From Pelagimonas sp. (GTDB lineage Bacteria > Pseudomonadota > Alphaproteobacteria > Rhodobacterales > Rhodobacteraceae), in contig JAOARQ010000044.1 of NCBI GenBank assembly GCA_025210455.1, forward strand, positions 82,457-146,456: a stretch of 64,000 nt of DNA, read 5' to 3'. The notes under the pieces are model-generated. The model ran no database searches and was not told where the DNA came from. It saw only the letters and a list, made by a program, of their open reading frames with translations. This document shows positions 33,594-42,220 of this stretch, piece by piece (the first letter of the stretch is position 1; each line of letters begins with the position of its first letter). The position numbers were made by a program, and so were the translations under genes.

Positions 33594-34240
33594 AGGGAAA
33601 CCGATCTAGGTGAGGTTGCCAAATGGCGCAGCCAAAGGCAGATTGATGTGATGACGATGAAGCTTAGATAACGTTTTGCAGTCTTGTCGTATCTTGTTGC
33701 GACGCGCCAGGCATTCTTGAGCTTGGAAGCATAGCCCAACTATGTTGTGCAGCTGGTAAAGCGTGTGTTCCACACCGACGCGCATCTTGCGAGTCTTATG
33801 CATCGGGAATTAGGGTAGGATGTCACGTTTGTTCATGTTTTTACGAATGCGGTCAGCATCATAGCCACGACCAGCCAGCGTTACCTTGGGTTCTGGCAGA
33901 TTGTTTGCTATGACCTGATCGAGACCGAGATAGCCAAATGTCTGCACCGACGCGATCTCCGATCTCATAGGCAAGCCATGGGAGTTGACACGGAGGCGGA
34001 TCTTGGTCGTGAAGCCACCTCTTGAACAGTCAAAACCCTGTTGTGGAGTTTCCCTTTGGCATCCGTTGCCTGATGGTGCGCGCGGATTACGGCGCTGTCG
34101 ACCATTTGAAGAGCATCAGGCACGGCTCCGCTGAGGATCAGTACATCCAGGATGGCTTCCCACAGACCCGACAGCGTCCATCGCCTAAACTGGCGAAAGA
34201 GGCTGGACTATTTTCCGAACTCTCGGGCAGATCTCGCCAT
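33594..34240 (-). pseudogene. Decayed second IS5-type transposase
   Basis: Minus-strand fragments of one transposase are spread over different frames. In order: WRDLPE; SSLFRQFRRWTLSGLWEAILDVLIL and MVDSAVIRAHHQATDAKGKL; GFTTKIRLRVNSHGLPM and NLPEPKVTLAGRGYDADRIRKN; MHKTRKMRVGVEHTLYQLHN; then LKNAWRVATRYDKTAKRYLSF. At least three frameshifts and two stops break it. It abuts the right end of the neighbouring IS and runs up to the phage sheath fragment, so its arrival probably truncated the phage gene. Confidence 0.8.
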
Positions 34241-34263
34241 GGTGATCCGGTGTGTGCAATCCA

Positions 34264-35025
34264 GAAAAATCCTCGGGTGTCTGGGCGCTGCAAGCCGCTG
34301 AAAGTGTGCTTGATATGAAGCCGCGCATTCTGGCCGCGCCGGGGTTCACCTCGGGCCTGCCTGCCGATGGGGTGAATGCGGTGGTGTCGGGTCTGATCTC
34401 GATTGCGAATGCATCGCGCGCGGTTGTGATCAAAGTTGGCCCGAACACGACCGAGGCGGACGCCAAACTTGACCGGCAAAACTACGGGTCGGATCGCCTG
34501 TATATCGTTGATCCGGCGGTGACGGTGGAAGACGGGCAGGGCGGCTATGTCACGCGCCCGGCCTCTGGCTATGTGGCGGGGCTGATCGCAAAGCGCGATG
34601 TGGAAAAGGGGTTCTGGTGGTCGCCGTCGAACCAGATCATGCGCGGGATTGCCGGAACCGCGCGCCCGGTGCCGTTTAATCTGAACTCGGCGGCGACCGA
34701 AGCCAACCGGATGAATGAGGCCGAGGTGGCGACCATTGTGCGCCGCTCTGGGTTCCGTCTGTTGGGCAACCGCAGCGCGACCGAGGATGCGCAATGGGCG
34801 TTTTTGTCGGTGCGACGCACCGCTGACATTCTTTATGAAAGCATGGAGCAGGCGCATCTTTGGGCCATGGATCGCCCCATGTCGCCGCAGTTGTTCCAGG
34901 ACATTCGCGATGGGGGCATGGCGGTGTCGATCAACTGGCGGCCATGCGGCAGGCGATGGGCCTGCTCTGATTTTGTGACACTGGCGCGGGGCCGTCCGGT
35001 GCCGCGTGATTTAACCCCCAGTTGA
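34264..35025 (+). pseudogene. Phage contractile tail sheath protein, truncated at both ends
   Basis: About 225 residues of a P2 FI-like tail sheath: SSGVWALQAAESVLDMKPRILAAPGF, SRAVVIKVGPNTTEADA, KGFWWSPSNQIMRGIAG, ANRMNEAEVATIVRRSGFRLLGNRS and WAFLSVRRTADILYESMEQAHLWAMD are all typical. The N-terminal portion is missing where the IS remnant begins. After DIRDGGMAVSIN near 34940 the sequence switches to non-homologous residues and stops. No tail tube gene follows, so a deletion removed the sheath C-terminus and the tube. The contractile machine cannot be functional as it stands. Confidence 0.82.
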
Positions 35026-35037
35026 AAGGATGTTGAA

Positions 35038-35343
35038 ATGGGCAAGAAACCCAATCCCAATGCGGTGCCGCTGTCTGCACCGGTGAAGATCGACGGGCAG
35101 GAGGTGACTGAAATCACCCTGCGCAAACCCAAGGCGGGTGAGATGCGCGGGCTGAAACTCTCCAATATTCTGCAAATGGATGTGGCGGAAATGTCCAAGC
35201 TCTTGCCGCGCATCTCTGCGCCGCCGCTGGATGGCACTCAGGTGGCCGATCTGCCTGCGGATGACTTTACGGCGCTGGCGACCAAGGCGCTCACTTTTTT
35301 TGTGGCGAAGGGTCAGATGGAAGCGGTGGTGGCGAGCCTCTGA
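35038..35343 (+). CDS. Phage tail assembly chaperone (gpE-like)
   Basis: A 101-residue protein of the tail assembly chaperone type: PVKIDGQEVTEITLRKPKAGEMRGLKLSNILQMDVAEM and the C-terminal DDFTALATKALTFFVAKGQ. It sits in the canonical position immediately before the tape measure gene. In P2-like phages this gene makes a short product and a longer one extended by a -1 frameshift. A run of seven T at 35295-35301 reads T-TTT-TTT-G in this frame, and the -1 frame from there is open to 35501. Confidence 0.88.
   Translation: MGKKPNPNAVPLSAPVKIDGQEVTEITLRKPKAGEMRGLKLSNILQMDVAEMSKLLPRISAPPLDGTQVADLPADDFTALATKALTFFVAKGQMEAVVASL
35295..35301 (+). promoter_or_regulatory. Programmed -1 frameshift slippery site
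   Basis: Seven consecutive T read as ACT TTT TTT GTG in the chaperone frame, i.e. the heptamer T-TTT-TTT. A -1 slip gives an uninterrupted reading frame through to 35501, encoding a gpE-prime-like extension. It matches the conserved frameshift of tail chaperone genes. Confidence 0.85.
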
Positions 35344-35501
35344 TCCTGCCGGATGATGTGGAGGAGGCGATGGCGGATCTCGCCATTGTCTTTGGCTGGG
35401 GGCCGGATGTGATGGATGGGATGGACCTGTCTGAACTGGCCCGCTGGCGGGAAAAAGCGCGGGTGCGCCACGAGGCGGCGCAGGGAAATAGCCATGACTG
35501 A
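35302..35501 (+). CDS. Frameshift extension of the tail chaperone (gpE-prime-like)
   Basis: Reached only by -1 frameshifting at 35295-35301. After a Gly/Ser-rich linker it encodes LILPDDVEEAMADLAIVFGW, GPDVMDGMDLSELARWREKARVRHEAA, which matches the small GpE family of P2-like phages. It has no start codon or ribosome site of its own worth choosing, and its end overlaps the tape measure ATG (35494). The fusion product should bind the tape measure protein during tail assembly. Confidence 0.8.
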
Positions 35502-38175
35502 TCTCACGATTTCGATGATTCTGAAGCTGGTTGACCAGGCCACTGCGCCCGCGCGCCGGGTCAAGGCGGCTCTGGGTGAGATCGGCGAGACCTCCGAGCG
35601 GATCGGGCGGCAGGGTGTTGCCTGGTCCAATCGCCAGCTTGAGGCGAACCGGGGGCGACAACAGGCGCTTGCGGGCGAAGCCTTTGCGGTGGCGGCTCTG
35701 GCGGGGTCGATTGGGGCGGCGCTGCAACCGGCGATCAATTTTGAACAGGCCATGGCCGAGGTGGGCGCGGTGGCCGGTGCCAGTCAGGATGATCTTGCAG
35801 CGCTGACCGATACGGCGCGCGAGCTGGGGGCAAATACATCCTGGTCAGCCAGTCAGGCGGCGGAGGGGATGAAGTTCCTGTCGATGGCGGGGTTTGAAGC
35901 CAATGAGACCATTGCGGCCATGCCGGGGCTTCTGGATCTGGCCAGCGCGGGGGCGACGGATCTGGGGCAGGCGTCGGATATTGCGTCAGATATTCTGTCG
36001 GCCTTCAAGATGGAAGCGGGTGAGATTGGCCATCTGGGCGATGTTCTGGCCAATACCTTCACCAGCTCAAACACCAATCTGTCGATGCTGGGCGAGACCA
36101 TGAAATACGTGGCGCCGGTGGCGCAGGGGCTGGGGATCTCGCTGGAAGATACGGCGGCGATGGCGGGCAAGCTGGCGGATGCGGGGATCAAGGGCAGTCA
36201 GGCGGGCACCTCGATGCGGGCCATGATGAGCCGCCTTGCTGCACCCACCAAAGAGGCGCGCGAGGCGCTGAACGCGCTAGGGGTGCAGACGCTGGATGCG
36301 GATGGCAACCTGCGCGACTTCCACACGGTTCTGGCGGAAATCGACAGGGGGCTGGACCAGTTCGGCACCGGCAAGCAACAGGATCTGATCTCCGCTATTG
36401 CGGGGCTGGAAGCGGCCAGCGCGGCGGCGGTTTTGCTGGATATGGCGGGCAGTGGGGCCTTGCAATCTTATGCTGACAGCCTGGAGGAAGCCGGGTCTGC
36501 GGCGCGGATTGCGGCGCAGATGAATGACACCACGGCGGGGGCGCTGCGCCGTCTTGGCAGCATCACCGAAAGCCTTGCGATCTCTGTTGGCAGCATCCTG
36601 TTGCCCGAGCTGGTGGCGCTGCTTGAGGCGATCATGCCGGTGATTGGCGCGGTGGAACAATGGGCGGCGGCCAATCCTGAACTGGTGTCCTGGATTGCGC
36701 GCGGTGTGGCGGGGCTGATTGCCTTTAAAGGGGCGTGGATTGCCATTCGTTTTGTGATGTTTGCGGCGCTTGGCCCGCTGTTGCAGATCATCCGGGCGGG
36801 CAGCTGGCTGTTGATGATCCTGCCCAAAATCGCGGGCGCAGGGGCTGCGGCTTTTGGGGTGATCGGGCGCATTCTGGCCTGGGTGGCCAAAGGCCCGGTC
36901 AAATATCTGCTGTCGGGGATTGGGCTGATTATCAAATCCGTGCTGCGTCTGGGGGCGGTTTTGCTGGCCAATCCGATTGGGCTGGTGATCGCCAGTGTCG
37001 CGGCGCTGGCCTATGCGGTTTATGACAATTGGGATCGGGTTGTCTCTTATGTGAGCGACAAGGTGGACACCGTGCGCGCGGCCTTTGATGAAGGGCTGGT
37101 GCAGGGCGTGTTTGCGGTCCTGTCTGAGTTCAATCCCTTTGTGCTGGCGCTTGATGGCATTCAGGGGCTGATTGCCTATGCGATGGAACTGCTGGGCGTT
37201 CCTGATGAAATCGTGGCGTCCTTCCGTGAATTTGATCTGTTTGAGACCGGCCGGGCGCTGTTGCAATCGCTCTGGGATGGGATGTCTGCGCTGGTGCCGG
37301 AAATGGTGGCGGGGATCTCTGAGAAACTGTCGGGGATCATGCCCGAGCGGATGAAAGACGCCTGGAACTGGGTGGCTGGCGGGGAGGATCAGACAGCAGC
37401 TTTTGCGGCGCTGCCCGAGGATCAGCGCAGGGCGGCGGAACTGGTGTCGCAGGCGCAGGCCAGCGGGCCATTGCCCACGCAGCAGTATCTGGCTGATCTG
37501 GAAGAGGCGGCGCGGCGCGAACGGGCACTGATTGCAGAGCTGCGCGCAGATCTGGAAGCCAACCCGATTGGCGATAATCTCTTTGGCTCTGCCTTTGACG
37601 GGCGCGACAATCTGCTGGCGCGGGCCGAGGCCCAGCTTGCCGCGATCACCGCAGAACAAGAGACAGCGCGGGCGCGGGCCGGGGATCTGCAAAGCGCCCT
37701 GCAGCTTTTGGGAGAGACCGAGGTCGCACCCGAGATCAACGCGGCCTCGCTGGATGCGGCTTTGGTGAAGGCGGGCAAATTGGCGGCACTGCTCAATCAG
37801 GCGGGCGGCGGCGCGGTCAGCGGCTCTGTTCCCGGCATCGAAGGGGAACGCGATGCGGGCGGTCCGGTGCGGCCACATCTGCCCTATCTGCTGGGCGAAC
37901 GCGGCCCGGAACTGTTTGTGCCGGATGTGGCGGGGCAGATCCTGCCGACGCGGGCGCTTCAGGCGCTGCGGCTGCCGCAGATCGACATGCGCCCGGCGCT
38001 GGCAGCGGGGCAGGGCGGGCCGCAGATCACGCACCAGGGCGACACGATCACCATCCATATTGCGCCGCCGCCGGGCATGGACCCGCGCGAGATCGCCCGC
38101 GCGGTGCGCCGCGAACTGGACGCGCGGGATCGCCGCCGGGGCGGGGATCTGCATGACGGGGTAGCGCTGGCATGA
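35494..38175 (+). CDS. Phage tail tape measure protein
   Basis: An 893-residue tape measure protein (gpT-like, TP901 core). The N-terminal region is helical (TDLTISMILKLVDQATAPARRVKAALGEIGET). A conserved core at about 80-300 (INFEQAMAEVGAVAGASQDDLAALTDTARELGANTSWSASQAAEGMKFL, SSNTNLSMLGETMKYVAPVAQ) is followed by hydrophobic segments at about 390-520, and then Ala-rich coiled-coil sequence. The ATG at 35494 is favoured by overlap with the chaperone extension stop and by its homology start; the longer open frame begins inside the chaperone. It would set tail length. Its intact state contrasts with the ruined sheath gene. Confidence 0.9.
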   Translation: MTDLTISMILKLVDQATAPARRVKAALGEIGETSERIGRQGVAWSNRQLEANRGRQQALAGEAFAVAALAGSIGAALQPAINFEQAMAEVGAVAGASQDDLAALTDTARELGANTSWSASQAAEGMKFLSMAGFEANETIAAMPGLLDLASAGATDLGQASDIASDILSAFKMEAGEIGHLGDVLANTFTSSNTNLSMLGETMKYVAPVAQGLGISLEDTAAMAGKLADAGIKGSQAGTSMRAMMSRLAAPTKEAREALNALGVQTLDADGNLRDFHTVLAEIDRGLDQFGTGKQQDLISAIAGLEAASAAAVLLDMAGSGALQSYADSLEEAGSAARIAAQMNDTTAGALRRLGSITESLAISVGSILLPELVALLEAIMPVIGAVEQWAAANPELVSWIARGVAGLIAFKGAWIAIRFVMFAALGPLLQIIRAGSWLLMILPKIAGAGAAAFGVIGRILAWVAKGPVKYLLSGIGLIIKSVLRLGAVLLANPIGLVIASVAALAYAVYDNWDRVVSYVSDKVDTVRAAFDEGLVQGVFAVLSEFNPFVLALDGIQGLIAYAMELLGVPDEIVASFREFDLFETGRALLQSLWDGMSALVPEMVAGISEKLSGIMPERMKDAWNWVAGGEDQTAAFAALPEDQRRAAELVSQAQASGPLPTQQYLADLEEAARRERALIAELRADLEANPIGDNLFGSAFDGRDNLLARAEAQLAAITAEQETARARAGDLQSALQLLGETEVAPEINAASLDAALVKAGKLAALLNQAGGGAVSGSVPGIEGERDAGGPVRPHLPYLLGERGPELFVPDVAGQILPTRALQALRLPQIDMRPALAAGQGGPQITHQGDTITIHIAPPPGMDPREIARAVRRELDARDRRRGGDLHDGVALA

Positions 38176-38609
38176 GGTTTGCAGGTGTGATGATGGCGCT
38201 TGGGTCGTTCCGCTTTGGGATGCAGAATGACGCCTATCAAAAGCTTAGCCGCAGCGCCTCGTTCCGCTGGGAAAAAGTGATGCGTCAGGGGCGCGCGCCT
38301 GCGCTGCAATTCGCCGGGCCGGATGCGGAAAGCATTACGCTTGAAGGGGTGATTTACCCGCACTTCAAAGGTGGCTTGAAACAGGTCGATCTGATGCGGG
38401 CGCAGGCGGGTTTTGGGGTGCCGTTGATGATGGTCGACGGGCTGGGCTGGGTCTGGAAACGCTGGGCGATCACTGAGGTGCGCGATACCAAATCCTATTT
38501 TATGGCCGATGGGGCCCCGCGCAAAATCGAGTTCTCCATGACCCTGCAAAGCTATGGCCGCGACGGCACATTGGCGGCGGGTCTGGGCCAGATCGGGAGG
38601 TTGTTCTGA
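38172..38609 (+). CDS. Phage tail protein, gpU-like
   Basis: A 145-residue P2 gpU-type protein: MMALGSFRFGMQNDAYQKLSRSASFRWEKVMRQGRAPALQF, ITLEGVIYPHFKGGLKQVDLMRAQAGFGVPLMMVDGLGWVWKRW and PRKIEFSMTLQSYG are diagnostic. Its ATG overlaps the tape measure stop by four bases. In P2-like phages this protein acts at the tail terminus or baseplate side during assembly. Confidence 0.9.
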   Translation: MRFAGVMMALGSFRFGMQNDAYQKLSRSASFRWEKVMRQGRAPALQFAGPDAESITLEGVIYPHFKGGLKQVDLMRAQAGFGVPLMMVDGLGWVWKRWAITEVRDTKSYFMADGAPRKIEFSMTLQSYGRDGTLAAGLGQIGRLF

Positions 38610-38812
38610 TGACCCTCTATCGCACCAAAGACGGGGATATGATCGACGAGATCTGCAAGGGGCATTACGGGCGCGAAGATATGACCGTGGCGGTCTATGA
38701 GGCCAATCCCGGTCTGGCGGCGCGTGGGGCGGTGCTGCCCAAAGGCATCGACATCACCCTGCCAGATCCTGAACCGCAGGCCCCGCGCCAGCCCATTCGG
38801 CTCTGGGGGTAA
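38609..38812 (+). CDS. Phage tail protein X (LysM-like)
   Basis: A 67-residue gpX-type protein: YRTKDGDMIDEICKGHYGREDMTVAVYEANPGLAARGAVLPKGIDITLPD is the typical LysM-like fold sequence of the tail X family. Start overlaps the gpU stop by one base. Order U-X-D matches P2-like tail modules. Confidence 0.92.
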   Translation: MTLYRTKDGDMIDEICKGHYGREDMTVAVYEANPGLAARGAVLPKGIDITLPDPEPQAPRQPIRLWG

Positions 38813-38815
38813 GGC

Positions 38816-39805
38816 ATGCATCCGAATTACCTGATCCTTGCTGATGGCATCGACATCACCGCGCAGATCGCGGATCGGCTGGTGCGGCTGACCGTCACCG
38901 ATGAGGCGGGGCATAAATCTGACGCGGCTGAGCTGACCCTGGACAACCGCGACGCTGCGCTGAGCCTGCCGCCGACCGGTGCGCGGTTGGATATTGCCGC
39001 CGGTCTTGGCCCCTCGCTGGTCTCTCTGGGGCAGTTTGTGGTCGATGAGCTGAGCGGCGAGATTGGCCCCGATACCCTGACACTCAGCGCAAAAGGGGCA
39101 GATATGCTGGGACCGATCCGGGCGCGCAAAACCCGCGCCTGGACGGAAAAGACTCTGGGCGCGATTGGCCAGACCATCGCCGGTGACAATGGGCTGTCGC
39201 CGCAGATCAGCGCCAGCATTGCCGGGCATATGTTCCCCTATCTGGCGCAGACTGCCGAAAGCGATCTGCACTTTCTGACGCGGATCTGCCGGGATCTGGA
39301 TGCGGTGGCCAAGGTGGTCAGCGGGCGGCTGGTGGTGGTCAAACGCGGCGAAGGCAAATCTGCCAGCGGCGCGGCTCTGCCGGTGTTTGCGGTGGATCGC
39401 AGCGACATGGCCGGTGCCAGCTTCAGCATCACATCACGCGGCCGGGTGGGGCGCGTCACTGCCAGCTGGGGTGACCGGGCGGGCGGTCAGATCAGGACCG
39501 TGACTGTCGGAGATAAAGACCCGGAACAGCGGTTGCGCCGGATCTTTGCCGATGAAGCCGCAGCCCGGCAGGTGGCGCAGTCAAGCTATGACCGCAGCAA
39601 CCGCGCCAGTGGGGACATCACCGTTGATCTTGGCGGCTTCTGGCCCGCGCTGATGGCCGAGGCCAGCGTCTCCCTGACCGGCCTGATGCCTGAGCTTTGC
39701 GGCCCCTGGTTGATCACATCCGTGACCCATGAATTGGACGGGGCGCTGACCACAAGCTTCAAGGCAGAACGCGACAATGAGGAAAAGAGCAATGCGAAGA
39801 CCTAA
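38816..39805 (+). CDS. Phage late control/tail hub protein, gpD-like
   Basis: A 329-residue gpD-type protein. Family features include DITAQIADRLVRLTVTDEAGHKSDAAELTLDNRDAALSLPPTGARL, LSAKGADMLGPIRARKTRAWTEKTLGAIGQTIA and the C-terminal GPWLITSVTHELDGALTTSFKAE. In P2-like phages it forms the central hub that carries the spike at the end of the tube. No spike, baseplate wedge or tail-fibre gene follows it here, so the rest of the module is lost or elsewhere. Confidence 0.9.
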   Translation: MHPNYLILADGIDITAQIADRLVRLTVTDEAGHKSDAAELTLDNRDAALSLPPTGARLDIAAGLGPSLVSLGQFVVDELSGEIGPDTLTLSAKGADMLGPIRARKTRAWTEKTLGAIGQTIAGDNGLSPQISASIAGHMFPYLAQTAESDLHFLTRICRDLDAVAKVVSGRLVVVKRGEGKSASGAALPVFAVDRSDMAGASFSITSRGRVGRVTASWGDRAGGQIRTVTVGDKDPEQRLRRIFADEAAARQVAQSSYDRSNRASGDITVDLGGFWPALMAEASVSLTGLMPELCGPWLITSVTHELDGALTTSFKAERDNEEKSNAKT

Positions 39806-40394
39806 GTTCACAGATCTGATCGCGGCGCAGCAGGCGCATTTTGGCAATGGCCTGGGGCCGTATTGGCTGCCGGATCGTGCGCGCCAGTTCATCACATATA
39901 ATATGTCATGGTTTTTTGAGGACGCGAGCTGGCGGCACCATGACTTTGGCTATGCGGTCGGTGGTGATCGCTGGGACCGGGCGCGCTGTGACTGGAAGTT
40001 CTTCCGGGCGATGTGGCGCGATGCGCTGACGCAATGCCACTGGTCGGCGGTGCCGCTGGCGCTGTTCCTATCGGCACTCTTTTATATAGCGGTGCGCATC
40101 GGCGGCCAGTTCGGGTCATTCGAATACCGCGACCGCTACGCCACGATTGAAGAGGTGGTGGAAGCCTATGGCCCCTATTGGCGGCCCATGGCGATCATGG
40201 AGCCGCGCTGGTATCGCGCGGATCTGCACGGCCAGTCGGTGGATCTGCGCCCCAGCTGGGACGAAACCGAATGGCTGCTCTGGGAAATGGACCAGGGGCC
40301 AGACACGCCGCTTTTGCTCAAAACCGGCGAAAGCGACCTGACCAAAGCGGTGCAGAAAGCGGAACGCTGGCTGCGCGAAAACGGCATGATTTGA
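39792..40394 (+). CDS. Phospholipase-A2-like protein with one membrane helix
   Basis: A 200-residue protein in the phage island. Residues 20-80 resemble prokaryotic/viral phospholipase A2: GLGPYWLPDRA, then W-R-H-H-D-F-G-Y with His50, Asp51 and Tyr54, then RARCDWKFFRAMW with Cys66-Asp67. These correspond to the catalytic HD-x-x-Y and the second Asp of PLA2 enzymes. A hydrophobic helix (SAVPLALFLSALFYIAVRI, about 85-103) follows, then a soluble C-terminus of about 95 residues. ATG 39792 follows GAGGAAAAG; an alternative start at 39777 overlaps the gpD gene more. The calcium loop is not clear. Could be a host-membrane-disrupting or entry factor, or a structural relic. Confidence 0.6.
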   Translation: MRRPKFTDLIAAQQAHFGNGLGPYWLPDRARQFITYNMSWFFEDASWRHHDFGYAVGGDRWDRARCDWKFFRAMWRDALTQCHWSAVPLALFLSALFYIAVRIGGQFGSFEYRDRYATIEEVVEAYGPYWRPMAIMEPRWYRADLHGQSVDLRPSWDETEWLLWEMDQGPDTPLLLKTGESDLTKAVQKAERWLRENGMI

Positions 40395-40420
40395 ACACCT
40401 TTCTAAATAGGAGAGTTCCT

Positions 40421-40567
40421 ATGAATATCTGGCTATCAATCTACCTGATGCTTGGGGCGGTATCGCTTGGGGTCAGTCTGGCGGCGCACGGGCAGCCCAA
40501 GAAGATCCAGACGCACAACTTTTGGAGCACTCTTTCGGGGTGGCTCCTGTGTGTGTTCCTTCGTTGA
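40421..40567 (+). CDS. Small membrane protein
   Basis: A 48-residue protein (starts MNIWLSIYLMLGAVSLGVSL) with two hydrophobic segments separated by a basic loop (HGQPKKIQTHN). AGGAGAG lies just upstream of the ATG, supporting translation. It follows the PLA2-like gene by 26 bp. A holin-like or accessory membrane role is possible, but I recognise no family. Confidence 0.5.
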   Translation: MNIWLSIYLMLGAVSLGVSLAAHGQPKKIQTHNFWSTLSGWLLCVFLR

Positions 40568-40678
40568 AAGGGGAGGCAATTCGAGAGGTAACTGAAATTA
40601 CGCAATGTGACGCTAACTAGTGACGAATCGAAATTCCCAGAGTAGCAACTTCTCAATTACGAAAAGTGGGGAATTTGC

Positions 40679-41608
40679 ATGACAAGAGTCACTAAGTTTA
40701 TCGAATACCGAAGGGCAATGTGGTTTCCGCAAGATGACATCGTAGAAACACGTCTCCGTCAAGCGCTCGACACCTTTCCGGACGCCAACCAGAGAATTGT
40801 GGAACGTCCCGACGGGACTAGCCTGATGGGCAATTATATCCAAATCTACGATGATGGCGTTGCCATTCAGTGTTTGAAGTATGCTGATGGGGAACCCGCA
40901 GGTGTTCTATCTATGGAGGGTGGGGCACAGGTTTTTGTAGGAGAAAAGCGTCCGGGGAATGGAGAAAATTTTGTGGATAACGCATTCTTTGGATTTGTCA
41001 GTGGAAACGATGTCGTAAGTATCGGTGCAGGTCAGAATGCTGCTGGCCTACGTTACTTTTTGAATCGCTTTTTCGAAAGAGCGGGTGTGGTGGCAGACCG
41101 AAACCAGTTCGGTTTGAGCCGCGTTGCAAATGTCAACGCAGTGCATAAGATCCACACTTCTGGTGGAGTTGCCAAACTGCAAATGGATCTATCCTTAGAA
41201 GAGGCTACTAACGCGTACGTCGAAGAGTTGGCTGCTGCGCCTCGCGCAGGGATGATTGGCAAGCTGGGTTCGGTCTTCGGGTCTTTACTGGATGGAGGCG
41301 GAGCCAGCGAGGAGCTTCGCAGGAGTCGTAAGGGGAAAATGCGGGTTTCTGTTAATGTGCCAAACACTGACCTGTTACCTGCGAAAAACGCCCTGAATGA
41401 TGCTGCCAGTACATTCCTCGAGGATGAAGAGTTCGATGACTACGTGTTAGAGCTTCGCAATGGTGATACTATCAAGCCAGGCGAAATGTCTGTAAAGAAA
41501 AGAGTGAATTTTGAGCGCTATGCCCAAAGTGTGCCGCACGATGCAGCGTTTTCCGAAATGCGTAGTTTCATGCAGCAGTTGCGAGAGGATGGGCAGTTAG
41601 ACGTTTAA
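40679..41608 (+). CDS. Uncharacterised 309-aa protein, first gene of AT-richer two-gene cassette
   Basis: No family recognised. The N-terminal half is beta-rich (TKFIEYRRAMWFPQDDIVETRLRQAL, NYIQIYDDGVAIQCLKYADGEP, FGFVSGNDVVSIGAGQNAAGLRYFLNRFF), followed by KIHTSGGVAKLQMDLSLEEATN, a Gly-rich hinge (GSLLDGGGASEELRRSRKGKMRVSV) and a charged helical C-terminus. No signal peptide or membrane helix. Base and codon use is visibly more AT-rich than the phage tail genes before it and the dcw genes after it, indicating separate acquisition. GTGGGG precedes the ATG. It is followed after 22 bp by a four-helix membrane protein, so the two probably act together; cargo in this position of a phage island is often defensive. 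Confidence 0.75.
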   Translation: MTRVTKFIEYRRAMWFPQDDIVETRLRQALDTFPDANQRIVERPDGTSLMGNYIQIYDDGVAIQCLKYADGEPAGVLSMEGGAQVFVGEKRPGNGENFVDNAFFGFVSGNDVVSIGAGQNAAGLRYFLNRFFERAGVVADRNQFGLSRVANVNAVHKIHTSGGVAKLQMDLSLEEATNAYVEELAAAPRAGMIGKLGSVFGSLLDGGGASEELRRSRKGKMRVSVNVPNTDLLPAKNALNDAASTFLEDEEFDDYVLELRNGDTIKPGEMSVKKRVNFERYAQSVPHDAAFSEMRSFMQQLREDGQLDV

Positions 41609-41630
41609 CGGGGTAAAATAGGAGGGCTGT

Positions 41631-42122
41631 ATGATGAAGGTATTGAACGTTGTCTCAGCCCTAGCTGTCGTTGTGATCTCTGTCGCGTCTGGATTTTACG
41701 TACAGCCCTTGATTTCAGGCAATGATAATGCGGTAAACACCATTGTAACAGTTTTTTCGATCTTGGCTGGCTTCTTGGTAGCGGTCATCACCTTTATCGG
41801 AGATCCAGGGGCGCGTGGGTGGAAAGAGCTTCAGCTAGATAAGCGCGGGATGCTTGTAAAACTTAATCGGCACAAGGCCTTGTTTTACCTGTACTTGGTG
41901 ACTTTGGGTTTGGCACTTTCGATGTTTGTCGTTCCAAAGGAAAATTGTCTGATATTACTCTGGCTAGAGAGGGCTTTTGTGTGTTTGACAACATTTGTAT
42001 TTCTTATGTCGTTCACCTTGCCCCAGTCACTCATGGAACTGCAGCAAAGAAGGTATGAGGATGCTCTGGATGAGCAACTTCCAGAGGTGTTGCGCAAATT
42101 GAGCAACAAAGAACGCAAGTGA
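41631..42122 (+). CDS. Four-helix membrane protein, second gene of the cassette
   Basis: A 163-residue protein with four predicted membrane helices at roughly 4-23, 37-57, 82-102 and 108-130. A basic cytoplasmic loop lies between helices two and three (GARGWKELQLDKRGMLVKLNRHK), and the C-terminal tail is charged (QQRRYEDALDEQLPEVLRKLSNKERK). AGGAGG precedes the ATG; a second Met at residue 2 is an alternative start. No family recognised. The pairing of a soluble protein with a small tetraspan membrane protein is the layout of several abortive or membrane-sensing defence systems (for example Kiwa), but gene order and sequence differ and no homology is claimed. Confidence 0.75.
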   Translation: MMKVLNVVSALAVVVISVASGFYVQPLISGNDNAVNTIVTVFSILAGFLVAVITFIGDPGARGWKELQLDKRGMLVKLNRHKALFYLYLVTLGLALSMFVVPKENCLILLWLERAFVCLTTFVFLMSFTLPQSLMELQQRRYEDALDEQLPEVLRKLSNKERK

Positions 42123-42220
42123 CGCCACCTGACGTTGGATGAGATGAAGCGCCGCTTGTTCGTTCAAACGGGTTTAAACGGGCGTTTAACATCTGGCGTC
42201 ATTCAGCGGATTTAATCACT

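Noticed and set aside
36277..38154. Very long open frame antisense to the tape measure gene
   Set aside because: High-GC third-position shadow; no ribosome site, no family resemblance, fully inside a well-supported gene.
40679..42122. Assignment of the two-gene cassette to the Kiwa system
   Set aside because: Only the general layout (soluble plus four-helix membrane protein) is similar; gene order is reversed and no sequence motif supports it.
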